A stretch of 64,000 nt of DNA from Burkholderia ambifaria AMMD (lineage in GTDB: Bacteria; Pseudomonadota; Gammaproteobacteria; Burkholderiales; Burkholderiaceae): the NCBI RefSeq assembly GCF_000203915.1, contig NC_008390.1, positions 1,488,001 through 1,552,000 of the forward strand, in the 5' to 3' direction. The notes beneath the pieces are model-generated. The model was not told the origin of the DNA. It did no database searches and worked only from the letters and a program-made list of their open reading frames with translations. Shown here piece after piece: positions 8,527-18,399 of the stretch; the stretch's first letter is position 1, and each line of letters begins with the position of its first letter. Made by a program: the position numbers and the translations under genes.

Positions 8527-9540
8527 ATGGATCTGGACCAGATTGTCGCCGACGCGCAGCAGTCCTTCGAACAGGCTGCCGACATCACCACGCTCGAAAA
8601 CGAGAAAGCACGATTTCTCGGCAAGTCGGGTGCGCTGACCGAGTTGCTCAAGGGCCTCGGCAAGCTCGATCCCGAAGCACGCAAGACCGAAGGCGCACGC
8701 ATCAACGTCGCGAAGCAGCAGGTTGAAGCCGCGCTGAACGCACGTCGCCAGGCGCTCGCCGACGCGCTGCTGAACCAGCGCCTCGCCGCCGAGGCGATCG
8801 ACGTCACGCTGCCGGGCCGCGGCGCCGGTGCAGGCAGCCTGCACCCGGTGATGCGCACGTGGGAGCGCGTCGAACAGATTTTCCGCTCGATCGGCTTCGA
8901 CGTGGCCGACGGTCCCGAAATCGAGACCGACTGGTACAACTTCACGTCGCTGAACAGCCCGGAGAACCATCCGGCGCGTTCGATGCAGGACACCTTCTAC
9001 GTCGAAGGCAAGGATGCCGACGGCCGCCAGCTGCTGCTGCGAACGCACACGAGCCCGATGCAGGTGCGTTACGCGCGCATGAACCGTCCGCCGATCAAGG
9101 TGATCGCGCCGGGCCGCACGTACCGCGTGGACAGCGATGCGACGCACTCGCCGATGTTCAACCAGGTCGAGGGGCTGTGGATCGACGAGAACATCAGCTT
9201 CGCCGACCTCAAGGGCGTCTATACCGATTTCCTGAAGAAATTCTTCGAGCGCGACGACATCCTCGTGCGCTTCCGTCCGTCGTATTTCCCGTTCACGGAA
9301 CCGTCGGCCGAGATCGACATGATGTTCGAGCACGGCAAGAACGCCGGCAAATGGCTCGAGATCTCGGGCTCGGGGCAGGTGCATCCGACCGTGATCCGCA
9401 ACATGGGCCTCGATCCCGAGCGCTACATCGGCTTTGCGTTCGGCAGCGGCCTCGAGCGCCTGACGATGCTGCGCTACGGCGTGCAGGATCTCCGGCTGTT
9501 CTTCGAGAACGACCTGCGTTTCCTGCGCCAGTTCGCATAA
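8527..9540 (+). CDS. pheS: phenylalanyl-tRNA synthetase alpha subunit
   Basis: This 337-aa catalytic subunit of the alpha2-beta2 enzyme charges tRNA-Phe. It has an N-terminal coiled coil (about 1-85) that binds tRNA and a class II core with motif 2 ([18 protein letters not shown]) and motif 3 ([14 protein letters not shown]). The start [12 protein letters not shown] matches the family; the frame is open to 8473 through the terminator T-run, so that extension is rejected. pheT follows after 96 bp. Confidence 0.97.
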   Translation: MDLDQIVADAQQSFEQAADITTLENEKARFLGKSGALTELLKGLGKLDPEARKTEGARINVAKQQVEAALNARRQALADALLNQRLAAEAIDVTLPGRGAGAGSLHPVMRTWERVEQIFRSIGFDVADGPEIETDWYNFTSLNSPENHPARSMQDTFYVEGKDADGRQLLLRTHTSPMQVRYARMNRPPIKVIAPGRTYRVDSDATHSPMFNQVEGLWIDENISFADLKGVYTDFLKKFFERDDILVRFRPSYFPFTEPSAEIDMMFEHGKNAGKWLEISGSGQVHPTVIRNMGLDPERYIGFAFGSGLERLTMLRYGVQDLRLFFENDLRFLRQFA

Positions 9541-9636
9541 CGCACGCGCCGCGCCGACATGTGCCCGCGCACGCCCCGCCGGATGTTTCCGACGGGGCCC
9601 GGGCGTCGATCTAACCTGTTTCGAACGTAGACATCC

Positions 9637-12066
9637 ATGCAATTCCCTGAATCCTGGTTGAGAACCTTTGTCGACCCGCAGCTGACGACCGACGAGCTGT
9701 CGCACGCGCTGACGATGGCGGGGCTCGAAGTCGAATCGCTGAGCAAGGCTGCGCCGCCGACGTCGAAGATCGTCGTGGGCCGCGTGCTCGAAGTCGTCAA
9801 GCATCCGGATGCGGACAAGCTCAATGTCTGCCAGGTCGACGCCGGCACCGGCGCGACGCTGAATATCGTTTGCGGCGCACCGAACGTGGCGCCCGGCATC
9901 AAGGTGCCGGTCGCGCTGGTCGGCGCGGAACTGCCGCCGGCGGAAGAGGGTGGCAAGCCGTTCGCGATCAAGCTGTCGAAGCTGCGCGGCGTCGAGAGCC
10001 AGGGGATGCTGTGCTCGGCGCGCGAGCTGAAGCTGTCCGAAGACCACAGCGGCCTGCTGATCCTGCCGGAAGACACGCCGGTCGGCCAGGACATCCGCGA
10101 CACGCTCAATCTCGACGACACGATCTTCGAAATCAAGCTGACGCCGAACAAGGCCGATTGCCTGTCCGTGTTCGGTATCGCGCGCGAGACGGCCGCGATC
10201 ACCGGCGCTCCGCTGACGCCGGTCGACATCCGCCCGGTGCGCGTCGAGCTCGACGAGACGCTGCCCGTGCGCATTGCCGCGCCCGATCTGTGCGGCCGCT
10301 TCTCCGGCCGCGTGATCCGCGGCGTGAACGCGCACGCGAAGACGCCGCAATGGATGGTCGAGCGCCTCGAGCGTTCGGGCCAGCGCAGCGTGTCGGCGCT
10401 CGTCGACATCTCGAACTACGTGATGTTCGAGCTTGGCCGCCCGTCGCACGTGTTCGACCTGGACAAGATCCACGGCGGCATCGAGGTGCGCTGGGGCAAG
10501 CGCGGCGAATCGCTGAAGCTGCTGAACGGCAATACGGTCGAACTCGACGAAACGGTCGGCGTGATCGCGGACGACCGCCACGTCGAAAGCCTCGCGGGTA
10601 TCATGGGCGGCGACAGCACGGCCGTCACGCTCGACACCACCAACATCTATCTGGAAGCCGCGTTCTGGTGGCCGGACAGCATCCGTGGCCGCGCGCGCAA
10701 GTACAACTTCTCGACCGATGCGGCCCATCGCTTCGAGCGCGGCGTCGACTACGCAACCACCGTCGAGCACGTCGAGCGCATTACGCAACTGATTCTCGAG
10801 ATCTGCGGCGGCAAGGCCGGCCCGATCGACGATCAGGCGGTCAACCTGCCGCAGCGCGCGCCGGTGAAGATGCGCGTATCGCGCGCGAACCGCATCATCG
10901 GCGTGAAGATCGACGCCGACGAGATCGCGGACATCTTCACGCGCCTCGGCCTGCCGTTCGTGCGTGACGACGACGCATTCCTGGTCACGCCGCCGTCGCA
11001 CCGCTTCGACATCGAGATCGAGGAAGACCTGATCGAGGAGGTCGCGCGCATTTACGGCTTCGAGAAGATTCCGGCGCGTCCGCCGGTCGCGACGAGCGAG
11101 ATGCGCGCGACCAACGAGACGCAGCGTTCGATCCACGACATCCGTCATGCGCTCGCGGCGCGCGACTACGCGGAAACGGTCAACTTCAGCTTCGTCGATG
11201 CGGAGTGGGAGCACGATTTTGCCGGCAACGACACCCCGATTCGCCTGCTGAATCCGATCGCGAGCCAGCTGTCGGTGATGCGCACGACGCTGTTCGGCAG
11301 CCTGATCTCGGTGCTGCGCCACAACCTGAACCGTCGCGCGGATCGCGTGCGCGTGTTCGAGGCCGGCCGCGTGTTCCTCGCCGATTCGTCGGTGAAGGCC
11401 GGCGAGCTGACCGTCGAAGGCTACACGCAGCCGAAACGTGTCGGCGCGCTCGCGTACGGCCCGGCGGTCGACGAGCAGTGGGGCGTGGCCACGCGCGCAG
11501 TCGATTTCTTCGACGTGAAGGGCGATCTCGAGGCGCTGCTCGCGCCGGCCGCCGCGCGCTTCGTGAAGGCCGAACATCCGGCCCTTCATCCGGGCCGCAG
11601 CGCGCGCATCGAAGTCGATGGCCGCGCGGTCGGCTGGATCGGCGAGCTGCATCCGCGCCTGATGCAGAAGTACGAGCTGCCGCACGCGCCGGTGATGTTC
11701 GAAATCGACACGGACGCGCTGATCGCGCGTGCGCTGCCGGCTCCGACCGACGTATCGAAATTCCCGCCGGTACGGCGCGATATCGCCGTCGTGGTCGATC
11801 AGGCGGTCGAGGTTCAGGCACTTTTCGACGAAATGAAGAAGGCGCTGGCCGAAGACGCCTGCCGATTCGTTCAGAAGGTTGTACTCTTCGACGAATTTCG
11901 TGCAAAATCAAATACTTCCGGTGGCCTTGCCGCGCACGAGAAGAGCCTTGCCTTCCGCGTGACGCTGCAGGATCCGGCTGGCACGCTACAGGACGAGGTC
12001 GTCGATCAGGCGATCCAGACGCTGGTCGAGCGAATGGCTCGTGCCGGTGCCCGCCTGCGCGGCTAA
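9637..12066 (+). CDS. pheT: phenylalanyl-tRNA synthetase beta subunit
   Basis: At 809 aa this is full length. It has an N-terminal tRNA-binding EMAP-like domain (about 39-150), the B3/B4 editing domain (about 210-385) that hydrolyses mischarged Tyr-tRNA-Phe, the B5 DNA-binding-like domain (about 410-480), a catalytically inert synthetase-like core, and a C-terminal ferredoxin-fold anticodon-binding domain (about 715-808). It pairs with PheS. It ends 8 bp before a strong terminator, so ihfA may depend partly on read-through or its own promoter. Confidence 0.97.
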   Translation: MQFPESWLRTFVDPQLTTDELSHALTMAGLEVESLSKAAPPTSKIVVGRVLEVVKHPDADKLNVCQVDAGTGATLNIVCGAPNVAPGIKVPVALVGAELPPAEEGGKPFAIKLSKLRGVESQGMLCSARELKLSEDHSGLLILPEDTPVGQDIRDTLNLDDTIFEIKLTPNKADCLSVFGIARETAAITGAPLTPVDIRPVRVELDETLPVRIAAPDLCGRFSGRVIRGVNAHAKTPQWMVERLERSGQRSVSALVDISNYVMFELGRPSHVFDLDKIHGGIEVRWGKRGESLKLLNGNTVELDETVGVIADDRHVESLAGIMGGDSTAVTLDTTNIYLEAAFWWPDSIRGRARKYNFSTDAAHRFERGVDYATTVEHVERITQLILEICGGKAGPIDDQAVNLPQRAPVKMRVSRANRIIGVKIDADEIADIFTRLGLPFVRDDDAFLVTPPSHRFDIEIEEDLIEEVARIYGFEKIPARPPVATSEMRATNETQRSIHDIRHALAARDYAETVNFSFVDAEWEHDFAGNDTPIRLLNPIASQLSVMRTTLFGSLISVLRHNLNRRADRVRVFEAGRVFLADSSVKAGELTVEGYTQPKRVGALAYGPAVDEQWGVATRAVDFFDVKGDLEALLAPAAARFVKAEHPALHPGRSARIEVDGRAVGWIGELHPRLMQKYELPHAPVMFEIDTDALIARALPAPTDVSKFPPVRRDIAVVVDQAVEVQALFDEMKKALAEDACRFVQKVVLFDEFRAKSNTSGGLAAHEKSLAFRVTLQDPAGTLQDEVVDQAIQTLVERMARAGARLRG

Positions 12067-12074
12067 GGAGAGGG

Positions 12075-12099
12075 GCCGCCCGTTGGCGGGCGGCTTTTT
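12075..12099 (+). terminator. terminator after pheT
   Basis: The 8-bp GC stem GCCGCCCG/CGGGCGGC with loop TTGG is followed by five Ts. It sits between pheT and ihfA. Confidence 0.8.
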
Positions 12100-12129
12100 C
12101 CCCTCGCAAGTTTTGGTTTAACGCGCTGT

Positions 12130-12525
12130 ATGGCAGATATGAACGACATGACCTCGAGTGAATTCGAAGCCCTCCTGACGGCGCAACGCAGCGCCATGAA
12201 CCGCGACGCTTCGGCGCCGGCGTCCACCGAGACGCCGACGCTGACGAAAGCGGAACTGGCGGAGCTGCTGTTCGACAGCGTCGGGCTGAACAAGCGTGAA
12301 GCGAAGGACATGGTCGAGGCTTTTTTCGAAGTGATCCGCGACGCGCTCGAAAACGGTGAAAGCGTCAAGCTGTCGGGATTCGGCAATTTCCAGCTGCGCG
12401 ACAAGCCGCAGCGTCCGGGCCGCAATCCGAAGACGGGCGAGGCGATTCCGATCGCGGCCCGCCGGGTGGTAACCTTCCACGCGAGCCAGAAGCTGAAGGC
12501 GCTGGTCGAAAACGGCGTGGAATGA
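12130..12525 (+). CDS. ihfA: integration host factor alpha subunit, N-terminally extended
   Basis: IHF alpha pairs with IHF beta to bend DNA sharply at specific sites and assists recombination, replication and sigma-54 promoters. The HU/IHF fold begins near residue 38 ([17 protein letters not shown]) and holds the beta-arm [12 protein letters not shown] with the Pro that intercalates into DNA. The 131-aa protein is about 30 residues longer than E. coli IhfA because of an N-terminal Ser/Ala/Thr-rich stretch. No better internal start is evident, although ATG codons at residues 4, 7 and 23 make the exact start uncertain. It follows pheT, as in many proteobacteria. Confidence 0.95.
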   Translation: MADMNDMTSSEFEALLTAQRSAMNRDASAPASTETPTLTKAELAELLFDSVGLNKREAKDMVEAFFEVIRDALENGESVKLSGFGNFQLRDKPQRPGRNPKTGEAIPIAARRVVTFHASQKLKALVENGVE

Positions 12526-12586
12526 CGCCCGCGCGTTGACGTCTCCGCGCGGCCGCCGCGCACCCTTTACCGACGGTTAACCGACG

Positions 12587-13000
12587 ATGACCACTACGGT
12601 TGAGAAAGTCGTCTTGCCTCCGATTCCCGCGAAGCGCTACTTCACGATCGGTGAGGTCAGTGAGCTGTGCGGGGTCAAGCCGCACGTGCTGCGTTACTGG
12701 GAACAGGAATTCACGCAGTTGCGGCCGGTGAAGCGGCGAGGCAATCGCCGGTATTACCAGCATCACGAAGTGCTGCTGATCCGGCGGATTCGCGAGCTGC
12801 TGTACGAACAGGGGTTCACGATCAACGGAGCGCGCAACCGGCTCGATTCGCCGGGCAGCGAACGCGGCGCCCCGGCGCCGGCCGAGCCGGACGTGGCCGG
12901 TGCCGATGAGCGTGCGCCGGGCCAGCAGGGAGAGACGGTCGATGTGAACGCGTTGCGGCAGGCGCTCCTCGACGTGATCGATGGATTGAAGCGCGACTGA
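12587..13000 (+). CDS. MerR-family transcriptional regulator
   Basis: This 137-aa protein has a MerR winged helix-turn-helix at about residues 18-85 (YFTIGEVSELCGVKPHVLRYWEQEF, then RRGNRRYYQHHEV). The MerR-type effector helix is short, and the C-terminal 50 residues are Pro/Ala/Glu-rich and unlikely to bind metal, since they contain no cysteines. A small MerR-like protein directly after ihfA is a conserved proteobacterial arrangement of unknown function. A terminator for both strands follows. Confidence 0.92.
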   Translation: MTTTVEKVVLPPIPAKRYFTIGEVSELCGVKPHVLRYWEQEFTQLRPVKRRGNRRYYQHHEVLLIRRIRELLYEQGFTINGARNRLDSPGSERGAPAPAEPDVAGADERAPGQQGETVDVNALRQALLDVIDGLKRD

Positions 13001-13030
13001 GCGTCACTGAGCGCGACGCTCGAAACAAAC

Positions 13031-13065
13031 AAAGCCCGGTTGGCGAAGTGCCACCGGGCTTTTTT
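13031..13065. terminator. bidirectional terminator between merR-like gene and lipoprotein
   Basis: The stem AAAGCCCGG/CCGGGCTTT has an inner TGGC/GCCA extension. A T-run on the plus strand and an A-run at the other side allow it to end both converging transcripts. Confidence 0.85.
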
Positions 13066-13086
13066 CATGCGCGCGGGCCCACGCTG

Positions 13087-15297
13087 TCAGCGCGATGCGA
13101 GCGGATTCGGCTTGCCCATGTCGACGACCAGCGTGCCGTCCGGCAGCATCCGCACCGAGCCTTGCGCGACCTGGCTGCGGTAGCCGTACAGGTCGAAACG
13201 CATCGGGCCGGCCTCGGCAGAGTTCCGAATCAGCGCGCGCACATTCAGTTCGAGCACGTTGAACATCTTCATGTCGCCGCCTTCCATCCACATGTAGCTC
13301 GGCGCGTCGATCTGCGGGCGCTTCGCCACGGGTGCGTCGGCGGGACGCCGGAACGTGAGGCGCAGCCCGTCGCGTTCGACCGTCGCCTGCGCGAGTTTGC
13401 CGTTCAGCACTGGCGGCGGAAATACGGTGTACTGATCGAGCACGAGCGTGTCGCCGCGCAGTTCCGCGCCGCGGCGCTGCAGCGGCGTCAGCGACGCGAG
13501 TTCGATGCCGAGCGAGCGCAGCAGCTTCGCCTGCGGAATGCCGAGCACCGACACCTGCGACGGCTTGAACGCGAGGTGCCGGTCGTCGAGCACCGACAGC
13601 GAGCCCTTCATGTCGGTCGGCAGCCACACGCCGGGCACGTGATTCCAGAGCTTGATGCCGCCCTGCACGCGCAGGTCCTGGCCATCCGCGCTCAGTTGCA
13701 GGTCGTTCAGCGAGCGCGGCGAATAGTCGAGCAGATAGTTGTTGAAGAGCGCCGACATCGCCTTCCACGATTCGACGACCGTTCCGCCGAGAATGCGGAT
13801 GTCGTACTGGTTCGGATCGTCGAGGTCGACCGGCTCGCCCGGCCGTTTCGCGATGAGCTGCACGTCGAGATCCTCGACATGGAAGCCGATGTCGCCGGAC
13901 AGGTTGAAGTCGACGTTGTGCAGGTGGATCGTCGGGTTGCGGTTCGACACGTGCCGTTCGTTGAACGGCGTGGTCGACGAGCGCCGCATCGCGACTTTCT
14001 GCATGCCGGGCTGCGCCGCGGCGGCTGCGAGCGCAAACGCTTCCCAGTGCTGGCGCAAGTCGCGCAACGCGTTCTGCTGCGCGGCGAGGAAGCTGTCGTT
14101 CAGGCGGGCGGCCGTATTGCCCAGCGCGGCGCCGCTCGCGGGCCCCGCATACGACGGCATCCGGATCGCCATCGCACCGCTTTCGTCGAAATTGAAATAG
14201 CCGGCCGATACCTGGTCGCGATAGTGATACAGGTCGAACACGAATTTCTGGTCGCGCTTCGCCGGATCGACGGGGCTGATCAGGATGTCGGCGTTCATCG
14301 GCATCGAGCGCATGAATTTCACGTCGCCGCCGCGAATGTACATCGCCTGTTGCGGCGCGTTCGCGGGCAGCGCGAAGCCGGCGTGCGAGCCGTCGTCGAG
14401 CGTCAGGTCGAGCCCGGCCGGCGTCACGCGCAGCGCGGTGATCCGAATCTTCAGCCGCGGCGGCGGCATCAGCTTGTCGACCGACATCACGAGGTCGTCG
14501 CCGACGAGGCGCGCGATCGGTGTCTCGACCTTCAGCAGGTCGGCCATCTTCACGTTGGCCGCGCGCATCACCGGCTGCGCATTGATGCCCGATACGCGCA
14601 CGCCGTTCGGGTGGAACACGAGCTGACTGCCGTCGCGGATCGCCAGCGTGCCGGTCAGCGAGAACGGCACCCAGCCGTCGCGCTGCATCTCGCCTTGCAG
14701 ATGGATCACGCCGTCGCCGGCCGAGACGGCGAGCTTGCGCAGCGGCGCGTTGCGGTAACCGAAGATGTAGGTGTCGAAGAGTGCGGTCAGCTTCGTGTTG
14801 TCGAGCGTGACCGTGCCTTCGTGCACATCGATCTCGAAGCTCGTCGGATCATCGAACACGATCGGCGCGCCTGCCTGCGTCGGCACGAGTGTCGCGGATA
14901 GCTGGTGGATGAAGAAGCCGAGGTTGTTGACGATGCGGAAATCGACATCGCGCAGAAACGTCATCGCGCCGTTCTGGCCCGAGTCGCGCAGCGTGAACGG
15001 GCGCGGCTGTGTGAGGCTGATCGACGCGAGCGAAGGCACGGTGCGGGCGATCTGCCGTTCATGGGCGAGGCGTTCGGCCTTCGCGCGCTCGATCCTGGTC
15101 GAGGCGGCCGATACGTTGCCGTCACGCTGCGCGGCTGGTTCCGCGCAGCCGGTGCAGAGCAGCGCGAGCGCTAGCGCGCCGCAGCCGAGTGCACGGGAGG
15201 TGCCGTGTGAGACCGAGGCTGCCGCGCGTCGCGGGGCAGCCATCCAGTCGAGAATTGCCAAAGGCGTGCGATGGCCGCGCCGGACCGCATTCCGCAT
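13087..15297 (-). CDS. lipoprotein with internally duplicated domain, function unknown
   Basis: I do not recognise a named function. Started at the ATG with GGAGA 8 bp upstream, it is 736 aa. A long basic n-region precedes a hydrophobic stretch ending LALLCTGC, a good lipobox, so it is probably anchored in a membrane facing the periplasm. The body holds two copies of one domain: copy 1 begins near FLRDVDFRIVNNLGFFIHQL and copy 2 near IHLHNVDFNLSGDIGFHVEDL. Each continues through an LxxxFxxYxxxYxxxxLxxL segment, a GxWVPF/PGVWLP segment and an FxPxxVxVxGI segment. The repeated beta-rich pattern is reminiscent of AsmA/DUF2993-type lipid-contacting domains, but that is only a guess. Confidence 0.75.
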   Translation of the reverse strand: MRNAVRRGHRTPLAILDWMAAPRRAAASVSHGTSRALGCGALALALLCTGCAEPAAQRDGNVSAASTRIERAKAERLAHERQIARTVPSLASISLTQPRPFTLRDSGQNGAMTFLRDVDFRIVNNLGFFIHQLSATLVPTQAGAPIVFDDPTSFEIDVHEGTVTLDNTKLTALFDTYIFGYRNAPLRKLAVSAGDGVIHLQGEMQRDGWVPFSLTGTLAIRDGSQLVFHPNGVRVSGINAQPVMRAANVKMADLLKVETPIARLVGDDLVMSVDKLMPPPRLKIRITALRVTPAGLDLTLDDGSHAGFALPANAPQQAMYIRGGDVKFMRSMPMNADILISPVDPAKRDQKFVFDLYHYRDQVSAGYFNFDESGAMAIRMPSYAGPASGAALGNTAARLNDSFLAAQQNALRDLRQHWEAFALAAAAAQPGMQKVAMRRSSTTPFNERHVSNRNPTIHLHNVDFNLSGDIGFHVEDLDVQLIAKRPGEPVDLDDPNQYDIRILGGTVVESWKAMSALFNNYLLDYSPRSLNDLQLSADGQDLRVQGGIKLWNHVPGVWLPTDMKGSLSVLDDRHLAFKPSQVSVLGIPQAKLLRSLGIELASLTPLQRRGAELRGDTLVLDQYTVFPPPVLNGKLAQATVERDGLRLTFRRPADAPVAKRPQIDAPSYMWMEGGDMKMFNVLELNVRALIRNSAEAGPMRFDLYGYRSQVAQGSVRMLPDGTLVVDMGKPNPLASR

Positions 15298-15850
15298 CGT
15301 CTGTCTCCAGGTCTTGTCGTGATCGACGTGGGCACGCGGCTCGTGCGCAGCGCGGACGTCGATGCCGTGCAGTGTGGCATAGCGCGCTAGAGCGGCGTCA
15401 CCAAACAACGGGCGTGCGGGCAAGGCCGGGCGATGCACGACAGGACAATGGATTCCAGGTGGCAGGGCGGTAAGATCAAACGGGCGTTTGGTTTTGCGGC
15501 CGGGGCGGGCGGCGCGCTGAACCGATCGTCAAACCGGGCGCCGACATGGGCTGACGCGGGTTTTCGTGCGAGGTGAGCGCGGCGACGGACGTGGTATCGC
15601 TGTCGTCGCCGGCACGGCCGATCAAACCAGCATGTGCAGCCGGACGATGCGCCGTGCGCGTCGATCTCGCGCCGGGTAAGCGCACGGTAGCGATCCGCGG
15701 CGAAACGGCCATCGTCCTTTTCGACTAGGACGCGACGTGGGTTGCCGGTGCGATTCGCGCAACTTGCCGTGGGTCCGTCGGCCGAGGCGCGGTAAGATCG
15801 GCATCAGTGGCTGGATGGATCAGCATGGTGGCCGACACGGGGGAGGCGTC
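15298..15850. other. divergent intergenic region, no gene seen
   Basis: This stretch separates the divergent lipoprotein and methyltransferase genes. It holds the ribosome-binding sites of both, but I see no RNA gene, terminator or clear promoter. Open frames crossing it have no recognisable sequence. Confidence 0.5.
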
Positions 15851-16564
15851 ATGGATCTGAAGGAACTCGACGTATTGGGAGCGGATGTAGGCGATCACTG
15901 GTACTACGCGTCGAAGGCGCGCGCGATCCGTCGGTTCCTGGGCTCGCCGGATGCGAGCCGGATCCTCGACGTCGGCGCGGGCTCGGGATTCTTTTCCAAG
16001 CATTTGCTCGAGCGCACGCAGGCGACCGAAGCGTGGTGTGTCGATACGAGCTACCCCGACGATACCGACGGCGAGGCGGCCGGCAAGCCCGTCCATTTTC
16101 GCCGCGCCGTCGATCGATTCGATGCCGATCTCGTGTTGCTGATGGATGTCCTCGAGCACGTCGATGACGATGTCGGGCTGCTTGCGCGATATGTGGAGGG
16201 TGCGCCCAAGGGCAGCCGGTTCCTGATCACGGTTCCCGCGTTTCAGTTCCTCTGGAGCGCGCATGACGATTTTCTCGAGCACAAGCGCAGGTACACGCTC
16301 GACGGTCTTGAAGACGTCGCGCGTCGCGCGGGGCTGGAGGTCGAGCACGGCGCGTACTACTTCGGCCTCACGTTTCCGCTCGCGGCGGCAATGCGGCTGA
16401 GCGAACGCGCGCGTCGGCAACCGCGTGAACCGGCGTCGCAATTGCGCCGGCACCATCCGGTCGTCAACGGTTTGCTCAAGCTGATCTGCCGGGCCGAGTT
16501 GCCGATGTTCCGGTTCAATCGGATGGCGGGCCTCACGGTCATCTGCGTCGCGCGCAAGCGGTGA
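15851..16564 (+). CDS. class I SAM-dependent methyltransferase
   Basis: This 237-aa enzyme transfers a methyl group from S-adenosylmethionine to an unknown acceptor. The SAM-binding motif I is DVGAGSGFF near residue 38, and motif IV-like LLMDVLEHVDDD follows, as in UbiG/Methyltransf_11-type proteins. The start MDLKELDVLGAD is chosen because GGGGAGG lies 8 bp upstream; the frame is open further to 15737. A late hydrophobic stretch (YYFGLTFPLAAAM) is typical of methyltransferases associated with lipid or glycan pathways, but no such genes are next to it. It stands alone between a divergent lipoprotein gene and tRNA-Pro. Confidence 0.88.
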   Translation: MDLKELDVLGADVGDHWYYASKARAIRRFLGSPDASRILDVGAGSGFFSKHLLERTQATEAWCVDTSYPDDTDGEAAGKPVHFRRAVDRFDADLVLLMDVLEHVDDDVGLLARYVEGAPKGSRFLITVPAFQFLWSAHDDFLEHKRRYTLDGLEDVARRAGLEVEHGAYYFGLTFPLAAAMRLSERARRQPREPASQLRRHHPVVNGLLKLICRAELPMFRFNRMAGLTVICVARKR

Positions 16565-16720
16565 GCAACTGGCGGATCGTATCGCCGGTTCGGGGGCGAG
16601 GCAGGATGCGCATTGCCGCTCGCGTCGAGGCCGCCACGTGGTGTCACGTCATCTCGAAAAAATTTCGCAGGAACATTCACAAAATGCATGCGACCCGTTC
16701 TAAACCGGCGAACTGTCTGT

Positions 16721-16726
16721 TATAAT
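16721..16726 (+). promoter_or_regulatory. -10 box of tRNA-Pro promoter
   Basis: A perfect TATAAT lies 10 bp before the tRNA-Pro gene. No good -35 box is found at the right spacing. Confidence 0.6.
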
Positions 16727-16736
16727 TTTTTTCTTT

Positions 16737-16813
<77 letters not shown>

Positions 16814-16820
16814 GATAAAG

Positions 16821-16854
16821 AACCCGCGTCAGTTCAGGCTGACGCGGGTTTTTT
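16821..16854 (+). terminator. terminator of tRNA-Pro
   Basis: A perfect 12-bp stem AACCCGCGTCAG/CTGACGCGGGTT with a 6-nt loop is followed by a T-run. Confidence 0.9.
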
Positions 16855-16954
16855 CTTGGCCGTCGCTTTTTTGCACATCCCGGCGCGGCCCCGGTAAAAT
16901 GCAAGGTTGATCCACGGAAAGCGCCGTGATTTAGCGGAAGAGGATTCCCCGAAC

Positions 16955-18163
16955 ATGACTGATCTTCGTCTTACCATGCGGTTCGCTGCAGTGCTCGCCA
17001 CTGGCGCGCTCGTCGCCGGTTGCGGTACGTCGTCGCCCACGAAAGTGGACTACAAGAGCGATTCGAAATCGAAGGAAGCGTCGCTCGCAGTGCCGCCCAA
17101 CATGCTTGACGAGACGGCCGATCAGCGTTCGCTGCCGCCGCAGGGCGGCGCGACTTCCCTGTCTGCGCTTCAGCAGGTCCAGCACGCGGCACCCGCGCTG
17201 GACACCGTCGCGCCCGCCGTGTCCGGCATGCATATCCAGCGCGACGGCACCGAGAGCTGGCTCGTGATCGACGGCAAGAAGCCCGCCGACATCTGGCCGC
17301 AGGTTCGCCGCTTCTGGCAGGAGCAGGGCTTCCTGCTCGTCGTCGACCAGCGCGACAAGGGCGTGATGGAAACCGACTGGAACGAGACCCATCCGCAGAT
17401 CAACGACGGCCTGATCCGTAGCGTGATCACGAAGGCGATGGGCAACTCGTACGTGACGGCCGAGCGCAACAAGTACCGCACGCGCCTCGATTCGGCCCCG
17501 AACGGCGGCACTTACGTGTTCATCAGCCAGAAGGGCATGCGCGAGGCGATCACCGGTGCGAACAACGATTCGAGCAAGTGGGAAGCGAAGCCGAACGATC
17601 CGGCGCTCGAGACGGAATACCTGAAGCGGCTGATGGCAGTGCTCGCCCAGAACGAGCAGCGCGCGAAGAACGGCGAGCCGCCGATCGCGAACATCAACGA
17701 CAACACGGTGCCGAAGGACAAGAAGGCGGACACCGACGCATCGAAGGCAGCCGCCGCGGCGATCGCCGCGCAGAACGTCGCGCGTACGTCGTCGCAAGCG
17801 AACGACGTCGACTCGGCTGCGGTGCCGTCCGAAGTCACGCTCGGCGAGCCGTACGACCGTTCGTGGCTGCACGTCGGCCTCGCGCTCGATCGCGCGAACT
17901 TCACGGTCGACGATCGCGATCGCACGAAGGGCCTGTATTTCGTGCGTTATGTCGATCCGAAGGACATCAGCGCGGCCGAGCAGGGCTTCTGGAGCCAGCT
18001 GTTCCACGGCAAGAAGGAAAAGCAGGCAAAGCAGTATCGCGTCAACGTGAAGGCGCTGTCGTCCGACCAGACGCGCGTCGCAGTCGTCGACGATTCGGGT
18101 GCGATCGATACGTCGACGCCCGCCCGGCAAATCATGGGGCTGCTCGTGAATCAGCTGCGCTGA
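16955..18163 (+). CDS. bamC: outer-membrane assembly lipoprotein BamC
   Basis: BamC is a lipoprotein of the BAM machine that inserts beta-barrel proteins into the outer membrane. The 402-aa product, started at MTDLRLTMRF (GAAGAGGA upstream), has a signal peptide with lipobox LVAGC and then an extended linker (VDYKSDSKSKEASLAVPPNMLD) like the BamC lasso that lies over BamD. Two helix-grip domains follow at about 95-215 and 295-400. It is longer than E. coli BamC (about 344 aa) because of an Asp/Lys/Ala-rich inter-domain linker. The usual neighbour dapA is not upstream here. Confidence 0.92.
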   Translation: MTDLRLTMRFAAVLATGALVAGCGTSSPTKVDYKSDSKSKEASLAVPPNMLDETADQRSLPPQGGATSLSALQQVQHAAPALDTVAPAVSGMHIQRDGTESWLVIDGKKPADIWPQVRRFWQEQGFLLVVDQRDKGVMETDWNETHPQINDGLIRSVITKAMGNSYVTAERNKYRTRLDSAPNGGTYVFISQKGMREAITGANNDSSKWEAKPNDPALETEYLKRLMAVLAQNEQRAKNGEPPIANINDNTVPKDKKADTDASKAAAAAIAAQNVARTSSQANDVDSAAVPSEVTLGEPYDRSWLHVGLALDRANFTVDDRDRTKGLYFVRYVDPKDISAAEQGFWSQLFHGKKEKQAKQYRVNVKALSSDQTRVAVVDDSGAIDTSTPARQIMGLLVNQLR

Positions 18164-18186
18164 TCGCGGCACGATCCCGGCCTTCG

Positions 18187-18216
18187 AAAAAGCCCGCCTT
18201 CCGGCGGGCTTTTTTC
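18187..18216 (+). terminator. terminator of bamC
   Basis: The stem AAAAAGCCCGCC/GGCGGGCTTTTT with loop TTCC is followed by Ts. Confidence 0.9.
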
Positions 18217-18270
18217 ATTGTCGCGCGCGTTGGCGCCGGCGTGTGCGGGATGTTCGGTCTCTTCTCGTGA

Positions 18271-18295
18271 CGTTACGTAACATCCGCGCGTTACG
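18271..18295. promoter_or_regulatory. CGTTACG motif pair, candidate enhancer-binding site
   Basis: Two copies of CGTTACG (18271-18277 and 18289-18295) lie 18 bp apart, and the first sits in the palindrome GTTACGTAAC. They are 79-103 bp upstream of a sigma-54-like promoter. The same heptamer clusters upstream of the sigma-54 promoter at 54980. Confidence 0.5.
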
Positions 18296-18373
18296 GCCGC
18301 AGGACAGGTGTTACATCGTCACGACAGCAGAAAATCTCCTTATGGATCAACGGTGTACTTTAGCAAATGTGCC

Positions 18374-18389
18374 TGGCACACAAACTGCT
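18374..18389 (+). promoter_or_regulatory. sigma-54 (-24/-12) promoter candidate
   Basis: The sequence TGGCACACAAACTGCT places GG at 18375-18376 and GC at 18387-18388, exactly 12 bp apart as sigma-54 holoenzyme requires. It matches the -24 element TGGCAC fully and the -12 element TTGC at three of four bases. Transcription would start near 18400, at the 5' end of a strongly folded RNA. Confidence 0.65.
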
Positions 18390-18399
18390 TTATAAGGTG

